A stretch of DNA of 64,000 bases from Ephydatia muelleri (Eukaryota > Porifera > Demospongiae > Spongillida > Spongillidae): the NCBI GenBank assembly GCA_013339895.1, contig JABACO010000020.1, positions 4,992,542-5,056,541 on the forward strand. The letters are read 5' to 3'. Below, one piece after another: positions 56,267 to 64,000 of the stretch (positions are counted from its first letter, which is position 1; each line of letters begins with the position of its first letter). A program made the position numbers and the translations under genes. The notes beneath the pieces were generated by a model that saw only the letters and a program-made list of their open reading frames with translations, was not told the origin of the DNA and did not search any database.

Positions 56267-59200
56267 GCGTGTGCGTGTGCGTGTGTGTGTAAGTGTGCTA
56301 ATGAGTGTAAAGAGTGATGGTGCACAGGGGAATTACTGGCCTTCCTTATGTGGTGTCATCTTTGTATTGCACTAGAATATATATGTTTGATTGAGGGAAC
56401 AGTCACTGATGATTGTATCAAGGGCATCATTTCTGTGTGTCAACCATAGTGATGCCATTAACAAAGTAAGAAAGAGACAGACTTTGCACCTGGATGGGGA
56501 TTGCATTGTGTGTTATTTCCTCACCATTGAAATTGCACCACTGGAATGTATACCATTGAGCTGCTACAATGCATTACAGGAATCTGTGGGAGGCGATTTC
56601 CTTCTCTTTTATGAGATGTTGACGATGTCATAGCAGTGGATAATAAGATCTGAATGTACATGTACAGTGAGTGCACTGTATTTATGTTCCCACTGAGTTT
56701 GGCACTTACAAGGAAGGGGGGGGGGGGGGGGCCTCTGCCCACAGACACGCCCATTCCCCAGACCACACCCCTGAAATAAGTTTTATTGGCTACATCCCAC
56801 AATTAATAATAATGATGTTAGAACGTTGAGCAAGCTATGATTTACTGCATTACAGTATAGCAAGCTGGCCAGTTATTATAACTATCCCCAGAACTGGTCT
56901 ACAAGGTTTTTGCAAATAGCATTCGTAGCTTCCAGGCTGTGATCTCATCTGTAGTGTAGCAGACGTGTTCATGTTGAAGATTACATGTTGGCATCCCCCC
57001 CCCCCCCCCCCCCCCCCCCCCTGTGAAGGGCAGGATCATAGCTGAGAGGCTTCATTGTGGGCGTGGTTAAGCAGCTATTGGTGGTATGCAAGGAGTCCAC
57101 TATCTTTGTTATTGTGAAGTTTGAAATTTTAAGGTTGTAAAGAAGTGGAAGGCTAATGCTTAATTGCCCCACCATCTTCTATGGACTTGGTCTTTGGATA
57201 TGCCATGGCCTACACTTAATCCCAGGCCAGAGGTACTGCTGTTTTGTGACCAGGGTGTCCTGGTTTCCATTTCACACTACTTTTGACTTAAAAAACATAT
57301 GGGATCCTTTCCACGAAAAGGAGACCTAGCGCATACATTATTAAATTTCCGGTACGAGCAATTGAAATGTAATGCTTGCGTTGAAATCTATGGCTCATTA
57401 AAAAAATTCAAAGCCTTACAACTCTATGACAGATACTCTGATTCTCAGTGTTTAAGAAGCAATGTATAGAGGACATTTCAGACTCCTTGAATATAAAAGC
57501 ATTTGAAATCATGTGTTAGGTCCCTTTTCACAGAAACGATCCCATATGTCTACTTATCCTGCACTCTAGGAGAAATATGATCGTTTCTGTGAAAAGGGAC
57601 CTTGTGCATGCATGATAAAATATCTAGTACAAGCAATAGAAACGTAATGCGCGCGTTGAAATGTATGGCTAATTAAAAATTTAGATCCTTACAACTCCAC
57701 GACAGATACCCCGATTTTCAGTGCGTAAGAATCGCTGTGTAGAGGACATTTCAGATTTCAAGAATATAAACAAATTTTTTTATAAAACCTGAAATCATAC
57801 TACAGGTCACTTTTTGCTGAAACGATCCCACGAGCAGGTTTTCATTCACCTTGCGTCACTACAATACTGCTACTGTACCACTGCCATGTACACCCTAATA
57901 CTGCCATGTACACCCCTAATACTGCCATGTACACCCCTAATACTGCCATGTACACCCCTAATACTGCCATGTACACCCTAATACTGCCATGCACACCCCT
58001 AATACTGCCATGTACACCCCTAATACTGCCATGTACACTCCTAATACTGCCATGTACACCCCTAGTACTGCCATGTACACCCCTAATACTGCCATGCACA
58101 CCCCTAATACTGCCATGTACACCCCTATACTGCCATGTACACCCTAATACTGCCATGTACACCCCTAATACTGCTACTGTACACCCCTAATACTGCCATG
58201 TACACTCCTAATACTGCCATGTCACCCTAATACTGCCATGTACACCCCTAATACTGCCATGCACCCTAATACTGCCATGTACAAACACCCTAATACTGCC
58301 ATGTACACCCCACCCTAATACAAACCCCCTATACTACTGCCATGTACACCCCTAATACTGCTACTGTACACCCCTAATACTGCCATGTACACCCTAATAC
58401 TGCCATGTACACTGCCATGCACACCCCTAATACTGCCATGTACACCCCTAATACTGCCATGTACACCCTAATACTGCCATGTACACCCTAATACTGCCAT
58501 GTACACCCTAATACTGCCATGTACACCCCTAATACTGCCATGCACACCCCTAATACTGCCATGTACACCCCTATACTGCATGTACACCCTAATACTGCCA
58601 TGTACACCCCTAATACTGCTACTGTACACCCCTAATACTGCCATGTACACCCCTAATACTGCCATGTACACCCTAGTACTGCCATGTACACCCCTAGTAC
58701 TGCCATGTACACCCTAATCTGCCATGTACACCCTAATACTGCTACTGTACACCCCTAATACTGCCATGTACACCCTAGTACTGCCATGTACACACCCTAG
58801 TACTGCCATGTACACCCTAATACTGCCATGTACAACCCCCTAATACTGCCATGTACACACCTATACTGCCATGTACACCCCTACCCCTACTACTGTACTA
58901 CGCAGTACACTTCGTCCCCCTAATACTGCCATGTACACACCCTAATACTGCCATGTACAAACCCCTAATCCCAATGGCTGCCCATCTGGAGGAAACAGCT
59001 TATACCATAATGTTTGTGCTCTCTGAGGAAGCCATTGAACATCCTGTCGTGAGAATGTGTCTGAACTTAGGGTCATAGGAGGGGCAGTGCTGGGATGGTG
59101 ACTGGAGAAGCAGGTGAGGTGTAGGAGTGTGTGGGGAGTGTGATTAAAGGAAGATGATAAGGTGGGCGATAAATTGAGTAGCTGTAATGATGGGAGTAGT

Positions 59201-62200
59201 GGTGGAGGGGTGAGTGATAAGGGGGTGGGTGGGTGATGGCGGGAACAATCAGTGAGCTAAGATGATGAGGTTGTGATGATGGGTGTGACTCGAGGTGATG
59301 CTGGGCATGACCGGAGGTGGTGCGGATGTGGCTCGAGGTGATGTTGGGTGTGGTTCGAGGTGATGCTGGGCGTGGCATGAGGTGTTGGGCTGAGGGTAGC
59401 ATGCTGGGAATGTGGTCTGTGGACTGGTTGCTCCCATCCTTCTAGGGTGGGTGGTGCATGTACACTGTGTATTCATGGCATGCTTATATCATGTAAATTT
59501 ATCTGCACATACACACGCACACTACACGCACATACACACATACATGTAAAAACATACACATGCACACACACACACACAATACATGCACACGCACGTACAT
59601 ACATACACACATACATGTACACACATGTATGTGCATACACATGTGCACACACACACACACACATACACACACATACACACATGCAACACAACACAGGTGA
59701 GCTTGGATTGCATGGTGTGATTGATCAGGCTCAAAGCAGGGGTGACGTCCCAGTAGCTGCTCATTCCAGGACAGGCCTTCGGGACACCACAGACTATGAT
59801 GGAGCAAGTAAGGCATTTTTTGGGGGTGGGAGTGGAGGGTGGGTTGTGGAGGATATAGTCCTGAAATTGATATTCCACGCATGACATGTCTGAAAGACAT
59901 TTCCTATGTTTATCCAGGTAATGTGAGCGTACATGCACTTTGTACCTGAATGGGTGTGTATCACAGTTTCCTCCAAATTGGATGTGTAGTAATGTACTGT
60001 GCGCACCGTTGCCATTCTTCTCTAATGGCATTGCAAGCACATATGTACTATGGATGCATGTATGTCTAACCTTTTGTGTTATTCCTGTGTGGGGTCCTAC
60101 ATATAAAGTCTGTGTTATTCCTGTGTGGGGTGCTACATGTAACGTCTGTGTTATTCCTGTGTGGGGTCCTACATATAAAGTCTGTGTTATTCCTGTGTGG
60201 GGTCCTACATATAAAGTCTGTGTTATTCCTGTGTGGGGTGCTACATATAAAGTCTGTGTTATTCCTGTGTGGGGTCCTACATATAAAGTCTGTGTTATTC
60301 CTGTGTGGGGTGCTACATGTAACGTCTGTGTTATTCCTGTGTGGGGTGCTACATATAAAGTCTGTGTTTTCCACATATGGACATGCTTCATCTGTGTTTT
60401 CCATGCGCTGGGTAGATACATGTAGCAGCTGGGTTTTTCACATGTATATGACAGCCATGTATGAGGTTACCAATTACTTGCACAGTACAAAATAACAATA
60501 ATAATCATTATGTGAGTTCTAGACCAGTGATACACATGCACAGCTATTAATACATATCTACTTCATTACGATCGTATATTCCTGGTAAAATTATTTCATG
60601 TGTACATTTATTTGGTCATTGTATTTACCAATGAAAATATTCTTCATGGCAGTAACATTTTTGGCATCTAATTTTTGCTTTTTACAAAAAGGGAAAATTT
60701 ATTTATTAGAACACAAATATACAGCCAATATGTGATTTTGTGGCATTACTAGGAGCTCTTTGATGGCCCATTACTGGCAGCTTGGTATGAATGAATGAGC
60801 TGACAGCTGTGCTGTGTGTGCGATAGTGTGTTTTGGTGTGTGTGCGTATTGTGTCTTTTTGATGGAATTTTCATCTGATGAATACGTTCACATGTGTGTA
60901 CACATGATCCATATGTTTCACCAGATTAGTTGAATACGTGGTGCAATGTACTGCAGAAATACTATTCTAGAAAGAAAGAAAATAAATAAAGCATTCTAAT
61001 TGTTTGAACCTCTATCATGGACCATTACTCTGTGCACATCCATCATACGTATAGTCCTAGTGCGATTGATGTGGGGAGATGTGAGGGGGAGAGGGAGAGG
61101 GATGTGAGAAGGAGAGGCATGTGAGGGGAAGGACGTTTGTCTGGGCAGCAAGGAGGAAGTGAACACCTGATACACTGTAGTTCGCACACCTCAAACTGCC
61201 ACCTGATAACCACCACACTGGCAACAATCTATGCAAGCAATCAAGTCTAGCTTACTCCCCATTGGACTGTCTGTTTTTGCAGTCCAGCCATGGCCCATGC
61301 TCCTTGCAGTGCACAATGGAACTCTATGCTTAGTGGATATGAGCTGCACACATTTGTTCTGCATGTATTTGGCATGTCATTATTGTTTCCACCAATAGTG
61401 AAGTATTTTCTGCTGCTATCTCCCACTGTCCAGGGCACCATTCTGTGAATGTGCACAAGATGATGTGTCTAAATTGAATGGTGTGGATTACTTATTTCTC
61501 TCTGCCAATCTCAGCTAGGCTGTGTGCTTACAGTGTCAGTGTGTAGCTGTAGCCAATAGAGTAGTCAAGCTACATTATAGCTGACTGGATTGGAGAGGTT
61601 TCACTGCATCTTTACAACAGCAGTAGTTTTCTTGAACGGAAATGTGTGGACTTGTAGAACGTACATGGGAAATACATGTGTGTACACCATTGTTGGGCAT
61701 GAGTTGTAGCCATGGAGCGTATCTCATATTCTTCAGCCCTGAGGTGATTCATGTATGCATTAGGAACATGCACAGTAGTCCCTCCCTCCCATGATTAACT
61801 CAGCACCTATGTGCACACATGTCAAGAATAAACAACCGGTGAGAGTCAGATGTGCAGCATACATTTTATGTGCATGTACGGCTGCCATAAGAGTTTGTGC
61901 ACATGCAAATGTGTGTGACCACTAATTGCCTATCTTCGACTTCATTAAATGTAGCTTCATGAATGTATATGTGCGTTCGCTGATATGTGTACAGTACATT
62001 TGGTTCGTTCCTTGGCATACATGTTTACAACTCTACTGCACTTGTACAGGTATGTATAAGGTGTGTTTAGCAGCAGCTTAGAGGCATGTGAGATGTGTGG
62101 AAGAAGTGTGGTGGAGGGAGAACAAGGGTGAGATGTGTGGAAGAAGTGTGGTGGAGGGAGAACAAGGGTGAGATGTGTGGAAGAAGTGTGGTGGAGGGAG

Positions 62201-63687
62201 AACAAGGGTGAGATGTGTGGAAGAAGTGTGGTGGAGGGAGAACAAGGGTGAGATGTGTGGAAAAAGTGTGGTGGAGGGAGAACAAGGGTGAGATGTGTGG
62301 AAGAAGTGTGATAAACAATGCAGCAGCAGTTGACTGTTTTACGCTCAGTTTGGTTGGGATTGTGAAGCCTTTGATTTCAAAGCTTAGCACAGCACAGCAC
62401 TGTATGAAAGACAGGTCCCTGCTTGTAGGGTAATGTATGTTAATGGTATGTGCAAGTAAACTATTTGGTGTCTGGGGGGGGGTACTACAAAGTGTGTTTG
62501 TTAATATCAAAAGGCTGGCATCATTGATCAGTTGAAACAAAGCCCTTGTTGCCCAATTGGCTTGTTAACCAGCTAATAGGCCAGTTATGTGTGTCACACA
62601 GACATCTGTCTTCTAGTCTCGCTGCTTAGCAACCAGTTGGTTATCTAAGTGTATTATAAAGATTTTGAACAGGTGTTTCCTGTACATGTGTATTGTCACT
62701 TCCTGATTGGGAGCGCCTATATAAGCTGGAGGCTTGTAGTAGACTCACAGTAGTATTTAAAGGAGACGGGGAATGTCTGTGCAGGCTGCCTTTTGTTACT
62801 TCAGGCTGAGAGACTGAAGCTACCAGAATAAAGGGTTGGGCAAGAGCTGGTAGGTGAGCAGTGCTAAATGTGTTAGTGCCGAGGGCTCATAAGAGCTGCT
62901 GGCTTGGAAGCTACATGTAGCACCATTCTGAATAGTTGGGGAAAGCTGTGAAGGCCCTTTTTGTGCAATGTGCTTTAAGAGTTGGGCTGTAGTTGCTATG
63001 GGAGCTCTAGGTAGGGTTCAAAAGGTCTAGGTAGTGTTCAGAAGGCAAGGCATTATTAGTGCTAGACTGGCAAATTTGGATCCTTAATGGCTAGTACTGG
63101 AAATCTGAGAATTGGGTATCATTTGATGAGCTTCAATAAGAGTTTTGGACATAGCAAATAGGCAACTAAGAGTTCCAACAGCTAACCATAGGCCTGGAGA
63201 CAGAAGGTGGGAATCAGGGAAACTTAGTTTGTAATGCTTCTGTTGCCCTGGCTGTGTGTACAGGTACACATATACATGCACATGTGACAGCTGTGTTTGC
63301 ATTTTGGTGGGCTTCGTGAGTGATAAACAGGTACAGCAGAATGGATTGGGGACCTTGTCATTTGTGTGGATGTAGGAGGGAGGGAGGGAGGATAGGACCA
63401 TGAGCAGCACTTACAGTGTGCACGTCACTAATTAGTTTTTTTTTTCTTTTTTTCCAGCTCCTAGGTCCTATAAGGGTGGTGAGGAGGAGACCACAACAGA
63501 TATAAATGTGGATGAAATCATTGCATCTGTCCTGGCGGATAACCCTTCTGTGACCGAGGTCAATCTAAACAACGTTTCCAAGGTTACTTCGGAGAATCTC
63601 GACCAACTTATTGAAGCTCTGGTCACCAATACGCACATATCTAAACTGCAGCTGGCCAACACAAGGCTTAAGGACTCCCATGCCCTG
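55469..63687 (+). CDS. TMOD: Tropomodulin (3' end outside window)
   Basis: Tropomodulins cap actin-filament pointed ends, using tropomyosin/actin-binding N-terminal segments and a C-terminal leucine-rich-repeat domain. Exons seen: 55469-55549, 55917-56181, 59697-59807, 63458-63687, in phase; 229 codons, with more exons beyond the window (the last donor is GTGAGT at 63688). The start MDEIDDTLLSGLSEKDLNELSELIDPD matches the TMOD block ending LDELDPDN, in two parts: IDDTLLSGLSEKDL and ELIDPD. Next come LLPPSER, QTTKKPTGPYDKQKL and DHLKKAAE (human QTTKAPTGPFKREELLDHLEKQA), then a Pro-rich linker. The exon at 59697 carries LGLHGVIDQAQ. The last exon begins the LRR part (NPSVTEVNLNNVSKV, human DPKLEEVNLNNIRNI). 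Leiomodin is less likely because the N-terminus is tropomodulin-like. Confidence 0.9.
56201..56290. repeat. (TG)n/(CG-TG)n microsatellite, tropomodulin intron 2
   Basis: GT run with GTGCGT variants beginning about 20 nt after the donor at 56182. Confidence 0.95.
56996..57021. repeat. Poly-C tract
   Basis: About 26 uninterrupted C residues; a second homopolymer (about 14 G) is at 56717-56730. Both lie in tropomodulin intron 2. Confidence 0.9.
57296..57549. mobile_element. MITE-like element, tropomodulin intron (copy 1)
   Basis: About 254 bp bounded by CATATGGGATCCTTTCCACG and ACAGAAACGATCCCATATG, inverted repeats of each other (GGGATCGTTTC...). The interior carries the reverse complement of the TCATGGAGTTGTAAG and GTCCTCTACACATTGCTT motifs seen in the receptor introns. 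Confidence 0.75.
57578..57831. mobile_element. MITE-like element, tropomodulin intron (copy 2)
   Basis: About 254 bp in the same orientation as copy 1, 29 bp downstream, bounded by GATCGTTTCTGTGAAAAGGG and GCTGAAACGATCCCA. The interior has ACAACTCCACGACAGATACC and TGTAGAGGACATTTCAGATT, closely matching copy 1. Confidence 0.75.
57883..58975. repeat. 20-21 bp minisatellite, tropomodulin intron 2
   Basis: About 50 tandem units of TAATACTGCCATGTACACCC(C), with variants (GCTACTGTACA, TAGTACTG, CCATGCACACC). Two unit lengths differing by one C mean no frame is kept for long. It directly follows the second MITE. Confidence 0.95.
59080..59440. repeat. GT/GA-rich low-complexity sequence
   Basis: GGTGGTG, GATGATG and GGTGATGCTGGGCGTGGC(A/T) units, about 25-bp imperfect repeats around 59290-59390. 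Not coding. Confidence 0.7.
59510..59690. repeat. CA/CATA-rich repeat before tropomodulin exon 3
   Basis: ACACACATACATGTA-type repeat ending a few bases upstream of the CAG acceptor at 59694-59696. Confidence 0.9.
60076..60368. repeat. 36-bp minisatellite, tropomodulin intron 3
   Basis: Eight tandem units of GTGTTATTCCTGTGTGGGG followed by T(C/G)CTACATATAAAGTCT. Variants TGTAACGTCT occur in units 2 and 7, suggesting duplication of a multi-unit block. The 36-bp period keeps open frames on both strands; these are not genes. Confidence 0.95.
60400..62085. other. Tropomodulin intron 3, no feature recognised
   Basis: AT-rich intron sequence. A G/A-rich stretch at 61085-61130 is the only local irregularity. 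No coding, RNA or repeat signal is apparent. Confidence 0.6.
62087..62308. repeat. 40-bp minisatellite, tropomodulin intron 3
   Basis: Between five and six near-identical units of GTGAGATGTGTGGAAGAAGT followed by GTGGTGGAGGGAGAACAAGG. Only one substitution is visible in unit 5 (GGAAAAAG), so it is recent. Confidence 0.95.
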
Positions 63688-63689
63688 GT

Positions 63690-63960
63690 GAGTAGAGTGT
63701 GTGGGAGCAGGGCTGGTGGGAGGGGAAGGGGTATTGGTGGGAAGGTGAGGGTGTGGGAGCAGGGCTGGTGGGAGGGGAAGGGGTATTGGTGGGAAGGTGA
63801 GGGTGTGGGAGCGGGGCTGGTGGGAGGGGAAGGGGTATTGGTGGGAAGGTGAGGGTGTGGGAGCAGGGCTGGTGGGAGGGGAAGGGGTATTGATGGGAAG
63901 GAGAGAGTGTGGGAGTGGGAGGGGAAGGGAATATTGGTGGGAAGGTGAGGATGTGGGAGC
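63690..63960. repeat. About 52-bp minisatellite after tropomodulin exon 4
   Basis: About five tandem units of GTGTGGGAGCAGGGCTGGTG, GGAGGGGAAGGGGTATTGGT and GGGAAGGTGAGG, starting directly at the donor of exon 4. Later units (from 63890) are shortened and diverged. Confidence 0.95.
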
Positions 63961-64000
63961 AGTGATGGTGTGAATAATTCCCTGGGGAGGAGTGCTAGTG

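Noticed and set aside
58980-59078. Possible extra tropomodulin exon (MAAHLEETAYTIMFVLSEEA)
   Set aside because: No good splice sites, no tropomodulin similarity, and exons at 56181 and 59697 already join in phase.
59522-60425. 299- and 161-codon ORFs with repeated HTGITQTLY or VIPVWG units
   Set aside because: Created by the 36-bp minisatellite in tropomodulin intron 3; no family similarity.
1-64000. tRNA, rRNA or other structured RNA genes
   Set aside because: No tRNA A/B-box pair with a foldable cloverleaf and no rRNA-like sequence was noticed on either strand; a covariance-model search would be decisive.

Overview
The window looks like nuclear DNA of an early-branching animal, most probably a sponge. 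The evidence is spliced genes with GT-AG introns, metazoan protein families (CEP83, DNAJC12, GAS7, B9D1, GABA-B-type receptors, tropomodulin), very short gaps between neighbouring genes (about 120-290 bp) and head-to-head gene pairs. It also carries abundant (CA)n/(TG)n tracts and non-LTR retroelements of a type common in sponges and cnidarians. The taxon is inference; no rRNA or mitochondrial marker is present. Exons were rebuilt by hand from splice sites, reading phase and resemblance to known proteins.

Left part (1-20 kb): a 3'-truncated C11orf65/CXorf58-like gene (minus), then CEP83, DNAJC12 and GAS7 (all plus, closely packed), B9D1 (minus) and an MPLKIP/TTDN1-like single-exon gene (plus). 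CEP83 and B9D1 are ciliary genes. Both head-to-head promoters that contain them carry an RFX-type X-box exactly 3 nt upstream of a start codon. GAS7 introns hold several minisatellites, including about 1 kb of almost pure purine.

Middle part (20-55.3 kb): three tandem, same-orientation (minus) copies of a GABA-B-like class C receptor, called A, B and C here. Each has 17 exons with identical exon lengths in all three, except one exon of copy A that carries a 2-nt insertion. The predicted protein is about 786 residues: signal peptide, Venus-flytrap domain, seven membrane segments and a C-terminal coiled coil. The copies form a mosaic: different pairs share different introns, flanks, a MITE and retroelement fragments. 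The spacers hold duplicated repeats, a decayed transposon gene, RT-bearing retroelement remains, a partial fourth copy of a receptor intron and about 4 kb with nothing recognisable.

Right part (55.3-64 kb): the 5' two-thirds or so of a tropomodulin gene (plus), starting 170 bp from copy C and running off the window. Its introns hold two adjacent MITEs and four minisatellites.

Overall the window joins a compact housekeeping/ciliary/cytoskeletal neighbourhood to a young, actively rearranging receptor array.
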